DNA of 64,000 bases from Actinomadura barringtoniae (lineage in GTDB: Bacteria > Actinomycetota > Actinomycetes > Streptosporangiales > Streptosporangiaceae): the NCBI RefSeq assembly GCF_017573505.1, contig NZ_JAGEOJ010000009.1, positions 310,001 through 374,000 on the forward strand, given 5' to 3'. Of this stretch, positions 54,702-63,943 are shown in pieces (the first letter of the stretch is position 1; each line of letters opens with the position of its first letter). The translations under genes were made by a program, and so were the position numbers. A model generated the notes under the pieces. That model was not told the DNA's origin and made no database searches. It was given only the letters and a program-made list of their open reading frames with translations.

Positions 54702-55367
54702 ATGAGCTACAGCGGATACGTCGAGGTCGGCGGCAAACCGGACGTCCGGGAGCTGCCCGGTCTCACGATCACCAAGGTGGCGGTCGGCCCGTACGACAAC
54801 AACGCCTACCTGCTCCGCTGCACCGCGACCGGCGAGCAGCTGCTCGTCGACGCGGCGAACGAGGCGTCCCGGCTCCTGGAGCTGATCGGCGACGGGCCGC
54901 TCGCCCGGGTGGTGACCACGCACCGGCACCAGGACCACTGGATGGCGCTCAGCGACGTGGTCCAGGCGACCGGCGCGCCCGTCGTCGCCCACCCTTTCGA
55001 CGCCGAGGCGCTACCCGAGCCGGTCCTGGAGCCGGTCGAGAACGGCGACACGATCCGCGTCGGGCAGGCGACCCTCGAGGTCATCCACCTGCGCGGCCAC
55101 ACGCCCGGCTCGATCGCGCTGCTGTACGACGCGGGCGGCGAGCTCGCCGAGCGGCCGCACCTGTTCACCGGCGACAGCCTGTTCCCCGGCGGCGTCGGCA
55201 ACACCTGGGGCGACCCGACCCGCTTCAAGCAGCTGCTCGCCGACGTCGAGGAGCGCGTCTTCGACCGCCTCCCCGACGCCACCTGGTTCTACCCCGGGCA
55301 CGGCAAGGACTCCACGCTCAACCGCGAGCGCCCCTCGCTGCCCGAATGGCGCGAACGCGGCTGGTAG
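54702..55367 (+). CDS. MBL-fold metallo-hydrolase
   Basis: 221 residues of the glyoxalase-II-like group: THRHQDHW is the HxHxDH metal motif, followed by HLRGHTPGSIAL and LFTGDSLFPGGVGNTW, and the final metal His in WFYPGHGKDSTL. Two divalent metal ions are expected. Substrate unknown; hydrolysis of thioesters such as hydroxyacyl-mycothiol is a reasonable guess for an actinomycete. ATG at 54702 after GGGAGG. Proteins of this sort are commonly encoded next to uvrA in actinomycetes; here the Crp and NB-ARC genes lie between. Confidence 0.88.
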   Translation: MSYSGYVEVGGKPDVRELPGLTITKVAVGPYDNNAYLLRCTATGEQLLVDAANEASRLLELIGDGPLARVVTTHRHQDHWMALSDVVQATGAPVVAHPFDAEALPEPVLEPVENGDTIRVGQATLEVIHLRGHTPGSIALLYDAGGELAERPHLFTGDSLFPGGVGNTWGDPTRFKQLLADVEERVFDRLPDATWFYPGHGKDSTLNRERPSLPEWRERGW

Positions 55368-55507
55368 GAGCTCTTAGGAGGCGTGCGCGGTCCCGAATTC
55401 TCTCGCGGTGCCGGGGACCGACGTTCCAGCGGGTGTTCCAGTGGGGCGTCCAACCCCCGGCGCCATCGTGGCCGCATGAACACCGATGCGCGAGAGGGCC
55501 GATCGCC

Positions 55508-57496
55508 ATGAGCGACAAGAAGGTGTGGGCCAAGGAGTGGGAGCGTTCCGGGGGCATCCTGCTGGCCAACCTCGACGTCAATCGGGTCCCGCTCCCGCAG
55601 GGCGACCGCAGCCAGTGCCTCGACCACATGAACGACACGGTCGAGGGCCCTGCCGACGAGGCCGAGCTGACGCGGCTCTCGCTCAACGGGCAGGGCCTCA
55701 CGCTGCGGTTGTCGCCGTCGGACGCCAAGCGCGTGCGGGTGTTCAGGCGGGAGAACGGGACGTGGAAGCGCGTCGCCGGGCTCAGCGCGAGCGGGCCCCC
55801 GACCGACACGTGGGCGGTTCCGCCCGGCCCGGCGGACCTCACGATCGAGGCCACGACCCTGCCCGCGGCCGACTTCCCCGGGTCGATCGCGATCGGGTTC
55901 CGTCCGGACGAGGACCCGATGGTCTTCAGGGTCGCACCGCTGCTGTTCACCTCGAACCTCCACCGGGTCGAGAAGATCTTCATCCGGAGCGTGAAGGGCG
56001 ACACCGACCGGGCGATCGGGGAGATCAAGGCCGCCCTGGCGGGCCTGCCCGTCGAGTTCGCGCCCGCCGAGATGGACGGCGGGCCCGGCGACGACCGTGA
56101 CCTGTGGCTACGCGACGAGTTCGCGATCGGCTACTGCTGGGCTCCGCACGAGTGGATGCACGTCGTTCTGCAGCTCCCGCGCGAACCCGCCCCGGGCGAG
56201 CGGGACGTGCTGGAGGAGTGGGTGAAGCGTGAGCTGCCCGCCCCGCGGATGGGGCTGTTCCCCGGTCTCGACGAGCAGGGCGACAGCCCCAACTTCGGCG
56301 GCAATCTGGAGGTCTCGCCGCCGGTGCCGAAGACGACGGGCGCCCTGGACTGCGGACCGGCGGGAGCCGCGGTGCCGGAGCAGCCACCGGCCCCCTTCGG
56401 GAAGATCCTCCTCGGTGGCGGCCGGTCCCTGGTGTTCTCGATGGCCGCCGACGCCCTCATCGGGCTCGCCGCATGGCGGCCGGTCACGCGGACGGTGCGG
56501 GAGGCGTTCGCGCGGCACATGTTCACGCTCGGCCCCGACGACAAGGTCCGCGTCCAGTCCCTCCCGCGCGGCGGCTGGCGGATCACCGAGCCGTGGCGGC
56601 AGTTCGAGATCGTCGCGGCCGGGGGCGTGGCCCGGGTCTACGCCGTCCGCAGCATCTTCGACGACGTCCGCGGCTTCCTGGAGGCGCAGGGCGTCCAGCC
56701 GATCCTGCCGATCGACACCTCCTGGCTCGAGGTCGGGCACATCGACGAGGTCGTGACGACGGTCGCGGCGCCCGCGACCGCACGCGGCTTCGCGATGCCG
56801 GTGGTCTCCCCCGGGCTGGCCGTCGACCTGCTCACCGCGGCGCAGAACGTCCAGGACTCCGGGCCCGGCGGCGAGCACGCGCGGGTCACGGGCCTCTTCC
56901 ACGGCCTGACCTGGGGCCAGGACCAGCCCGCGACCATGTCGGTCGACGAGGCGCTGCGCGTGCACCGCGAGACGAACGAGGACCTGCAGATCGGCAAGCT
57001 GATCCCGATCGAGCAGCGGCTCATCGACGGGCTGGCGCTCGATCCCGAGGCGATCGTGCGGCTCCCGGTCCTGTTCGCCTGGCTCCCGCTGCGCCAGACC
57101 GCGGCGTTCGGCGTGGCCTTCGACGGGATCCACAACCGCACGTTCGCGCTCACCCCGAACGTGGTGAACATGCTCGCGGTGGGAGATCACCTGCTGATCC
57201 CGCGCCCGCACGGCCCGCGGATGAGCCCGGCGGACGCCGAGACCGCGCTCAAGACGGCGGGCGTGACCGGCGCGGCGACCGGCGAGCCGCGGCTGCCGGT
57301 CGGCGAGGACGGCAGGGTCGACCTCTTCGAGGCGTGCACGTCGACCGTGCTCGCGCCCCTCGGCGTGACGGTCCACTACATCGAGACCTGGGACGCGTAC
57401 CACCAGTACCTGGGCGAGCTGCACTGCGCCACCAACGTCGTGCGCAGGCCGCCCGAACTCGACCACGACGGCCCCTACTGGTGGGAGGTCCGGTAA
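55508..57496 (+). CDS. Protein-arginine deiminase family protein
   Basis: 662 residues, nearly the length of human PAD4 (663). The C-terminal half is a PAD catalytic domain: DLWLRDEFAIGY (Asp203, the counterpart of PAD4 Asp350), FGGNLEVSPPVP, KILLGGG, EVGHIDEVVTTV (His411 and Asp413, as His471/Asp473) and ELHCATNVVRRP (Cys640, as the nucleophile Cys645). All four catalytic residues are therefore present, so conversion of peptidyl-arginine to citrulline is plausible. PAD4 calcium ligand Glu353 aligns with Ala206, so calcium control may differ. N-terminal 150 residues are probably Ig-like as in the family. No signal peptide. GAGAGGG precedes the ATG; two bases separate it from the HEAT gene. 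Confidence 0.88.
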   Translation: MSDKKVWAKEWERSGGILLANLDVNRVPLPQGDRSQCLDHMNDTVEGPADEAELTRLSLNGQGLTLRLSPSDAKRVRVFRRENGTWKRVAGLSASGPPTDTWAVPPGPADLTIEATTLPAADFPGSIAIGFRPDEDPMVFRVAPLLFTSNLHRVEKIFIRSVKGDTDRAIGEIKAALAGLPVEFAPAEMDGGPGDDRDLWLRDEFAIGYCWAPHEWMHVVLQLPREPAPGERDVLEEWVKRELPAPRMGLFPGLDEQGDSPNFGGNLEVSPPVPKTTGALDCGPAGAAVPEQPPAPFGKILLGGGRSLVFSMAADALIGLAAWRPVTRTVREAFARHMFTLGPDDKVRVQSLPRGGWRITEPWRQFEIVAAGGVARVYAVRSIFDDVRGFLEAQGVQPILPIDTSWLEVGHIDEVVTTVAAPATARGFAMPVVSPGLAVDLLTAAQNVQDSGPGGEHARVTGLFHGLTWGQDQPATMSVDEALRVHRETNEDLQIGKLIPIEQRLIDGLALDPEAIVRLPVLFAWLPLRQTAAFGVAFDGIHNRTFALTPNVVNMLAVGDHLLIPRPHGPRMSPADAETALKTAGVTGAATGEPRLPVGEDGRVDLFEACTSTVLAPLGVTVHYIETWDAYHQYLGELHCATNVVRRPPELDHDGPYWWEVR

Positions 57497-57498
57497 TC

Positions 57499-58260
57499 AT
57501 GAGCACCGATGGCATCCCCGGTCCCGTCGTCTCCATCGTCGAAGACGGGCGCGTGCCCGATTCGGCCGTTCCCCTCGGGGGCAGGCGAGGTCCTGTCTCG
57601 CTGGCGCACGCGGCGGCGCGGTTCCGCCCCGACGCCCGTGCCCTCGTTCAGCGCTGGCAGACCGCTGAGGGCTGCTGGGGCGATCAGCGGCTGCAGATCG
57701 TGCTGCAGGCCGTCGCGCTGATGCGCGATCGAAAGGCGGTCGACGACCTGCTCACGCTGCTGCGCGGCGAGCCGGCGCCGTCGACGCGCGCTCTGGTGCT
57801 GGCCGCGCTCGGCGCCTTCGACCATCTGGGGCCGGTCCCCGCGCGGGTGTACGCCGACGTCGAGGACCGGCTCACGGCCGAGTCCGAGGACACGACGGTC
57901 CGGAGCGCGGCGGCGCAGTGCCTGGGCCAGTTCGGCAGTCCGGCCGCCATCGGCCCGCTGCTGAACGCGACGGAATCGCCCGACCCGGCGCTGCGCGGCG
58001 GCGCGATCACCGCTTTGGGCGATCTGGCGAGCTCGGCGGATCTCGGCCCTGACGACCTGCGCACGGTGGTCGAGGCGCTGGCGGGGATGCTGGCGGTCGA
58101 GACCGACGAGGGTCTGGCGCTCGACCTGGTCGGGGCGCTCGGCCGGCTGGCCCGCAAGGGACAGCCGGACGCGCTCGCGGCCCTGAGAGAGGTGAACGAC
58201 CGCAACCGGGCCGTGCTCCGTGCGGCCAGGTACTTCCTGCCTCCCGCGGAGAAGCCATGA
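57499..58260 (+). CDS. HEAT-repeat protein
   Basis: 253 residues. After an extended N terminus come several helical HEAT-like repeats from about residue 45 to 240: LQIVLQAVALMRDRKAVDDLL, TRALVLAALGAFDHL, VRSAAAQCLGQFGSPAAIGPLL, LRGGAITALGDLASS and LALDLVGALGRLARKGQPDAL. Such proteins are protein-binding scaffolds. It begins two bases after the deiminase stop (Shine-Dalgarno GGGAGG inside that gene) and ends in the ATGA of the LuxR gene, so it is the middle gene of a three-gene operon and probably binds one of the other two products or their target. Confidence 0.82.
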   Translation: MSTDGIPGPVVSIVEDGRVPDSAVPLGGRRGPVSLAHAAARFRPDARALVQRWQTAEGCWGDQRLQIVLQAVALMRDRKAVDDLLTLLRGEPAPSTRALVLAALGAFDHLGPVPARVYADVEDRLTAESEDTTVRSAAAQCLGQFGSPAAIGPLLNATESPDPALRGGAITALGDLASSADLGPDDLRTVVEALAGMLAVETDEGLALDLVGALGRLARKGQPDALAALREVNDRNRAVLRAARYFLPPAEKP

Positions 58261-60623
58261 GCGTCTTCGTCAACCGCGGCCGTCAGCTCGCCGCGCTCCG
58301 GCAGGCGTTTCAGGACGCCGGGCCCGGCCGGTGCCGGATCGCGGTCCTCAGCGGGCCGCCCGGCATCGGCAAGACCGCGATGGCCGAACGGTTCGCCGCG
58401 ACGGCCGTGAACGCGACCGTGCTGCGGGCCTGCGGCGCCGAAGAGGACACCGGACTCGCCTTCGGTCTCACGCACCAGCTGATCGGGTCGGCCGAGCCGG
58501 ACACGTTGTACGAGGCGATCGAACGCAGCCAAGACGGCCCGGTCGTCGTGGTCGTCGACGACGCGCAATGGGCGGACCACCCGTCTCTGCAGGCGATCTG
58601 CTCGCTGCCGCGCCGCGTCCGGACCGCCTCGCTGCTCATCGTCATGATCGTTCGCGATCCTGGCGACCCCGGCCTCCCCGGCGCCGTCCACCGGATCCTC
58701 GGCGCCGACGGCACGCTGCGGATCGCGCTGACCGGACTCGACGAGGACGCCGTACGCGACCTGTGCGCGGAGCTGACCGGGCACCGACCGTCCCGGCGTG
58801 CCGCCCGGCGTCTGAGGCAGCACACCGAGGGCAACCCGCGTCACCTTCGCGCGCTGCTGGCCGAGGTCTCCCCCGAGTCCGTGGACGAACTCGACGTTCC
58901 CCTGCCCGTGCCCCGATCGGTCGCGGCACCGGTGCTCGCCGCCCTCGACGCCTGCACCCCGGCGGCGCAGGGCCTCATCGGCGCGACCGCGGTGCTGGAC
59001 GAACGCTGTCCGCTGCATCTGGCCGCCGCCGTCGCGGAGGTCGCCGAGCCGCTGACCGCGCTCGAGGAGGCGATCGGGTCGGGACTGCTCGCCGAGGAGA
59101 TCGGCACCGGGCACATCCGCTTCCGGAGCCCGCTGACCCGCGAGGCCGTCTACCAGGAGCATCTCGGTCCGGTCCGGCGCGCCGCCCTGCACGAACGCGC
59201 GGCGGCCGCCGTTCCGGACCGGGCCGCGCGGCTGTGGCACCGGGCGCGCAGCACGGTCGGACCGGACGCGGACCTGGCCACCGAGCTGGGCGCGCTCGGA
59301 CACCGGCACGCGACCACCGGGCACTGGCCGGAGGCCGCCCGCTACCTGGGCGCCGCGGCCGGCCTCGCACCCGACGCCGCCGCTCGCGAACGGCTGGACC
59401 TGGAGGCCTCCGAGTGCCTGATCTCTGTCGGCGAGGCCGACCAGCACGCCCTGGCCAGGCGCCTGCACGAACTCGCCCCATCGCCCTGGCGTGACTACGT
59501 TCAGGCGCTGCTGGAACTGAACGCCGGGCGCATCCACTCGGCGGCGACGCTGCTCACCGAGTTGCAGCGTGCCTCCGACTCCGATGGGATCCCGCACGCG
59601 CGGATCAATGGCCACCTGAGGTTCGTGCGGCACCTCCAGCATCGAACGTGGTCCGCCGCCTCGCTCGCCGACCCGGACGACCTCGACGGTGTCCGCCGCC
59701 GCGTCATCGCCCATCTCCAGCGCGCCGAGCAACGGTGGCTGTCCGGCGACTGGGACGAGGCGCTCAGCGAAGGGAACGCCGGTGGCGCACTCGCCGCGGG
59801 CGGCGGGCAGGCCCTGCTCGTTCCGCTGTGCGAGGCGGGTCAGGTGCCGCTGCTGGCCGCACGCGGCGAATGGGACGCCGCGGAGGCGAGGCTGCGGGCC
59901 GCCCGCGACCGTCCCGCCGCCGAGACCGTCCCTCTCGTCTCGGCGGCGGTGGCGACGGCCGCCGCTCACCTGGCCGCCGCCCGCGGTGACGACGACCAGG
60001 TTCTGCGGGTCTCCCCCACGCTGCCGTCCGATCTCGTCGTGGACGCGCTGATCACGCTCGGGCGCCTGGACGAGGCCGAGACGGTGCTGGACCGGCTGCG
60101 GGCGAACGCCGTCGGACGCCCGCTGGAGATGGCCGCCGCCGCCCGGGTGCGCGGCGGCCTGCACGCGGCCCGCCGCGAGACCAGGCAGGCCGTCGCCGCG
60201 TTCGAGAACTCCCTCGATGTCCTCGACGGCCTGCGCGCCCCGTTCCTCACGGCGCTGACCAGGCTCGGCTTCGGCGCGTTCCTGCGGCGCGCGGGGCGGC
60301 GCGGCGCCGCGGCCGCGCACCTCGAACCCGCCCACGTAGGGTTCGAGGCACTCGGCGCGCGCCCCTACCTCGCACGGTGTGCGCGCGAGTTGGCGGCCTG
60401 CGGCCGTCCGGGCGGCGGACGTTCGGCGGGCGAGAGCTCCGTGGGGCTCACCGCCCAGGAGTCGGCCGTGGCCGGGCGTGCCGCCCGCGGCCTCACCAAC
60501 CGCCAGATCGCCCGCGAGATGGTGATCAGCGTCAAGACCGTGGAGTACCACCTGGGCAACATCTATCCGAAGCTGCGGGTCCGCTCCCGTACCGAACTGG
60601 CGGTACGGATGGCCGGCGGCTAG
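58257..60623 (+). CDS. LuxR-family ATPase regulator (LAL type)
   Basis: 788 residues. N-terminal AAA-type ATPase with Walker A VLSGPPGIGKTAMAERFAA at about 30-48 and Walker B PVVVVVDDAQWADHPSL at about 94-110; a middle of helical, TPR-like repeats; and a C-terminal LuxR helix-turn-helix (GLTAQESAVAGRAARGLTNR, then QIAREMVISVKTVEYHLGNI). Shorter than typical 900-1000-residue LAL regulators but complete at both ends. ATGA overlap with the HEAT gene. It may control this deiminase operon or the peptidase genes next door. Confidence 0.9.
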   Translation: MSVFVNRGRQLAALRQAFQDAGPGRCRIAVLSGPPGIGKTAMAERFAATAVNATVLRACGAEEDTGLAFGLTHQLIGSAEPDTLYEAIERSQDGPVVVVVDDAQWADHPSLQAICSLPRRVRTASLLIVMIVRDPGDPGLPGAVHRILGADGTLRIALTGLDEDAVRDLCAELTGHRPSRRAARRLRQHTEGNPRHLRALLAEVSPESVDELDVPLPVPRSVAAPVLAALDACTPAAQGLIGATAVLDERCPLHLAAAVAEVAEPLTALEEAIGSGLLAEEIGTGHIRFRSPLTREAVYQEHLGPVRRAALHERAAAAVPDRAARLWHRARSTVGPDADLATELGALGHRHATTGHWPEAARYLGAAAGLAPDAAARERLDLEASECLISVGEADQHALARRLHELAPSPWRDYVQALLELNAGRIHSAATLLTELQRASDSDGIPHARINGHLRFVRHLQHRTWSAASLADPDDLDGVRRRVIAHLQRAEQRWLSGDWDEALSEGNAGGALAAGGGQALLVPLCEAGQVPLLAARGEWDAAEARLRAARDRPAAETVPLVSAAVATAAAHLAAARGDDDQVLRVSPTLPSDLVVDALITLGRLDEAETVLDRLRANAVGRPLEMAAAARVRGGLHAARRETRQAVAAFENSLDVLDGLRAPFLTALTRLGFGAFLRRAGRRGAAAAHLEPAHVGFEALGARPYLARCARELAACGRPGGGRSAGESSVGLTAQESAVAGRAARGLTNRQIAREMVISVKTVEYHLGNIYPKLRVRSRTELAVRMAGG

Positions 60624-60631
60624 CACGAGGA

Positions 60632-60679
60632 CTCGCATCAAAGCTCGCATCACAGCTCGCATCGTTGCTCGCACGGCTA
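60632..60679. repeat. Four 12-bp tandem repeats (CTCGCATC core)
   Basis: CTCGCATC occurs at 60632, 60644 and 60656, and CTCGCACG at 60668, an exact 12-base period over four copies. The array fills the gap between the convergent LuxR and S8 genes and reaches the S8 stop codon at 60677. No hairpin with a T-run is seen here. Confidence 0.65.
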
Positions 60680-62017
60680 GCAGAAGGCGATCGCCTGGGC
60701 GGCCGACGAGCGGGCGTCCACCCGCCCGAAGCCGAACCGCTGGTCCTTGCCCGCCTCGCCGAAGTCCTCGACGGTGCCGAGCAGGATCGCGCGGGTGGCC
60801 CAGGCGTCGCCGCGCAGGCCCGGCTCGGCCGACTGGAGCAGCGCGACCGCGCCGGTGACGTGCGACGCCGCGACCGACGTGCCGTTGAACGCCGCGAGCC
60901 CGCCGCCCGGAACGCACGACACGACCTGCACCCCGGGGGCGACGAGGTCGGGCTTGTTGTAGGTGACCCGGGCGCCGAACCACGGCACCGAGTCCATCGT
61001 CTGCCCGCCGCTGAACCCGGCGACCGCGTCCAGCCGGTGGGAGGCGCCGACGCCGATGGCCAGGCCGTCGTTGCCCGGGCCGCCGCTCGTGCCGTGCCCC
61101 GCGTTCCCGATGGAGGCCACCAGCACCACACCGCTCTGCACCGTGTTCAGCACCGGAAGGTTCCACAGCGGTTCGTAGCCCGAGCCGCCCAGCGACATGT
61201 TGATGACGTGCACGCCCTGCCCGATCGCCCACTGCATGCCCGCGACGACCTGCGCGAACGTGCCCTCACCCCCCGGCAGCACGAGCGCCGACACCAGCCG
61301 GGCGTCCGGCGCCACCCCGATGTTGATGCCGCGCAGGGTGCGGCCGACGATCGTGCCGGCGGTGTGCGTCCCGTGGTCGACGGTGTCGTGCGGCGCGGAC
61401 GGTACCGGCAGGCCGTGCGCGTCGAACTCCTGGAAGGCCGCCACCTTCCCCGCGAGGGCGGGATGGCTCGCGTCCACCCCGGTGTCGAGGTGGCCGACCA
61501 GCACCCCCTCGCCCCGCCCGAGACCTCCCCAGGTCTCGGGCGCGCCGATGCACGCCAGGCCCCACGTACTGCCGTCCACCGCCTCGGGGCTGTCCTCCAG
61601 GGGCGTTCGCAGGAAACGAGGAATCCGCAGGACGGGATTGGCCTCGACGCGCGCCACCCGTTCGTGCCGGGCCAGGGACTGCAGCTCGCTGCGCGTGCCC
61701 GTGACCACGATCGCGTCGGCGAGCCAGAGGCTGTGCGCCCCCGGCGCGGCCTCCAGCACGGGCGCGTGCGCCTCCGCGGTGTCGTTGCGCAGGTTCGCCC
61801 GGAACTGGTCGCCCCGGCCGTACCGCTCGGTGATCAGGCCCAGCAGCTCCGAACGGCGGGTGGCCAGCTGCTCGCCGCTCACCATCGGCCGCAGCCGCTC
61901 CAGCGTCTCGCGGCCCGGCTGGGGAGAGCGCGTCCGGACCAGCGCGACGACCTGGTCGTCGTCGCCGGCCGCCGCGAGCGTTTCCTGAAACCTCGCGCTG
62001 AGCTTGTTCGCCGCCAT
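60677..62017 (-). CDS. S8-family serine peptidase without signal peptide (first)
   Basis: 446 residues. The triad is Asp178 (VGHLDTGVDASHP), His215 (DHGTHTAGT) and Ser381 (FNGTSVAASHV), with oxyanion Asn305 (ASIGNAGHG). Residues 1-130 resemble an inhibitor-type propeptide (ADAIVVTGTRSELQSLARHERVARVEANPVL is like the end of an I9 domain). No signal peptide or membrane segment, so it is either cytoplasmic or exported by another route. GGAAAGGGGAG before the ATG is strong. Divergent from a second S8 gene. Confidence 0.9.
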   Translation of the reverse strand: MAANKLSARFQETLAAAGDDDQVVALVRTRSPQPGRETLERLRPMVSGEQLATRRSELLGLITERYGRGDQFRANLRNDTAEAHAPVLEAAPGAHSLWLADAIVVTGTRSELQSLARHERVARVEANPVLRIPRFLRTPLEDSPEAVDGSTWGLACIGAPETWGGLGRGEGVLVGHLDTGVDASHPALAGKVAAFQEFDAHGLPVPSAPHDTVDHGTHTAGTIVGRTLRGINIGVAPDARLVSALVLPGGEGTFAQVVAGMQWAIGQGVHVINMSLGGSGYEPLWNLPVLNTVQSGVVLVASIGNAGHGTSGGPGNDGLAIGVGASHRLDAVAGFSGGQTMDSVPWFGARVTYNKPDLVAPGVQVVSCVPGGGLAAFNGTSVAASHVTGAVALLQSAEPGLRGDAWATRAILLGTVEDFGEAGKDQRFGFGRVDARSSAAQAIAFC

Positions 62018-62083
62018 GTCTCCCCTTTCCTGGCCGCCACCGCCGAAGTTAGAGGAGAAAGCCGCGATCGGTCCCCGGTAAAC

Positions 62084-62124
62084 GACCTAGGGATGTCCCT
62101 GGGTCGCCGGGAGAGCATTCCCGG
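62084..62124. promoter_or_regulatory. Two consecutive hairpins between divergent S8 genes
   Basis: GACCTAGGGA (62084-62093) pairs with TCCCTGGGTC (62096-62105), one mismatch, two-base loop; CCGGGA (62107-62112) pairs with TCCCGG (62119-62124), six-base loop. They lie in the 200-base divergent gap, about 95 bases before the second S8 start. Could be regulator sites (for example of the LuxR protein) or leader RNA structures. I see no clear -10/-35 pair. Confidence 0.4.
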
Positions 62125-62217
62125 GAAGACCGCCTGCGGCCATCCGATCCGGTTGACTGCCGAGAGGGCTGCCGTCACGGTCTCTGTATCAACCCCCTGC
62201 CTGAAAAGGATCAGATC

Positions 62218-63936
62218 ATGCGGCACCGACCACAGCCGATCTATGCCGATCCGGGGACGGAACCAAAACTCCCGAAGAAGATATTCGCGCACGCCTCGCC
62301 GACGTCGATCGGCGGGCGTTCGCTGTTCGAGATGGACGACCTCACGGCCGAGACCGCCCTGGCGGCCGCCGCGCCGCACGACGTCATGCGCGACGCCGCC
62401 GCCGCGCTGGAGGAGGCGGGTTTCGACATCCTGCACGTGTGGCCGACGACCATTTCTTTCGCCGGGTCGCCGAAGCTCTTTGCCAGGGAGTTCAATTGCA
62501 AGCTGAAGGCGAAGGAAAGGCCGGTATCGCGAGATAGGTCCCGGCCCGACAAGGCCACGTTCATCGACTGCAAAAGGACCGATCAGTCGGGCCTGATCGA
62601 CACCACGGGAACTCGTTACGCGGGCCTCATCGAAGGCATTGCGGTGGACGAGCCCAGGTTTGTCAGTCAGGAGTCCATTGCGCCCAAGACCGACTACTGG
62701 CACCTCAACGTTCCCGGTGACGTCTCCGGCGGATGCGGTGCCGCGCGCGCCCACCGGATCGGCCTCACCGGTCAGGGCGTCCGCGTCGTCATGGTCGACA
62801 CCGGGTTCGAGGACCACCCGTATTTCGCTGCGCGTGGTTACAACATCCGGCCGGTGGAGGCCGGTCCCGGAGCGACCGCGCCGGACAAGGACGAATGCGG
62901 TCACGGCACCGCGCAGGCGGCGAACCTGCTCGCCGTGGCGCCGGGCGTCGAATTGACCATGGTCAAGATGCACGCGTCCAACAGCGTCGCCGCGTTCAAC
63001 CACGCCGTGTCGCTGTCGCCCGACGTCATCAGCCTCAGCTGGGGCGGGGACCTGGCGGCCGAGCCGCTCAGCGCGCCGGACAAGGCGCTCGCCGCCGCCG
63101 TCGCGTACGCGGTCAAGCACGGGATCACCGTCGTGTGCGCGGCGGGGAACGGCGTCTTCGGCTTCCCGGCGCAGCATCCCGACGTCATCGCGGCCGGCGG
63201 CGCCTACATGGAGCCCGACCGGCGGCTGCGGGCCTCCGACTTCAGCAGCGGCTTCGAGAGCAAGGTCTACCCGGGCCGGAACGTGCCCGACGTGTGCGGG
63301 CTGGTCGGCATGCAGCCGACGGCCGCCTACATCATGCTGCCGGTGCCGTCCGGGTCCGAACTCGACCGCTACTGCTCCCTGGCGGGAGACGGGACCAAGG
63401 GCGGCGACGGCTGGGCCGCGCTCAGCGGTACGTCGGCCGCCGCCGCACAGATCGCCGGTGTGTGCGCCCTGGTCCTGGAGGCCAACCCCTCGCTGACGCC
63501 CGCGGAACTGCGCGACATCCTGCGGCGCACCGCGCGCGACGTCACCGAGGGACGCGGCGGCGACGCCACCCTCGGCCGCCCCGGCATGGGGCACCCGGCC
63601 GAGGTCGGCGAGGATCTCGCGACGGGCAGCGGCCTGGTCGACGCCTACAAGGCGGCCCTGGTCGCCAAGGTGAACGGCTACGGCGACCACTACAGCCCGT
63701 TCTACTCGATCAGAGTCGGCGGGCCCCGCCCGATGCCGGAGCAGCCGCCCCAGGCAGAAAGGCCGTCCACGCCGTCGCCGGCCTCACCGCAGCCGGCGCA
63801 ACCGGCGCAACCGGTGACGATGTTCTCGGGCACCGGCGCCGCCCAGCCGCCGAACGCCTGGCCGACGTCCCAGGGCATGACGCGGATGGAGCGCGACCTG
63901 CTCATCAAGCTGATCATCGACGCGGACCTGGACTGA
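62218..63936 (+). CDS. S8-family serine peptidase without signal peptide (second)
   Basis: 572 residues. Triad Asp194 (VVMVDTGFEDHP), His229 (ECGHGTAQAAN) and Ser406 (LSGTSAAAAQIAG), oxyanion Asn311 (CAAGNGVFG). The first 165 residues have no signal peptide and no recognised domain. After the catalytic domain there is a Pro-rich linker (about 505-530, PQAERPSTPSPASPQPAQPA) and a short helical tail (RMERDLLIKLIIDADLD) that could be a docking peptide. AAAGGA stands before the ATG. Seven bases separate its stop from the next gene, a probable radical-SAM RiPP enzyme; a role in leader-peptide removal is possible but unproven. Confidence 0.88.
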   Translation: MRHRPQPIYADPGTEPKLPKKIFAHASPTSIGGRSLFEMDDLTAETALAAAAPHDVMRDAAAALEEAGFDILHVWPTTISFAGSPKLFAREFNCKLKAKERPVSRDRSRPDKATFIDCKRTDQSGLIDTTGTRYAGLIEGIAVDEPRFVSQESIAPKTDYWHLNVPGDVSGGCGAARAHRIGLTGQGVRVVMVDTGFEDHPYFAARGYNIRPVEAGPGATAPDKDECGHGTAQAANLLAVAPGVELTMVKMHASNSVAAFNHAVSLSPDVISLSWGGDLAAEPLSAPDKALAAAVAYAVKHGITVVCAAGNGVFGFPAQHPDVIAAGGAYMEPDRRLRASDFSSGFESKVYPGRNVPDVCGLVGMQPTAAYIMLPVPSGSELDRYCSLAGDGTKGGDGWAALSGTSAAAAQIAGVCALVLEANPSLTPAELRDILRRTARDVTEGRGGDATLGRPGMGHPAEVGEDLATGSGLVDAYKAALVAKVNGYGDHYSPFYSIRVGGPRPMPEQPPQAERPSTPSPASPQPAQPAQPVTMFSGTGAAQPPNAWPTSQGMTRMERDLLIKLIIDADLD

Positions 63937-63943
63937 CGCCGGG

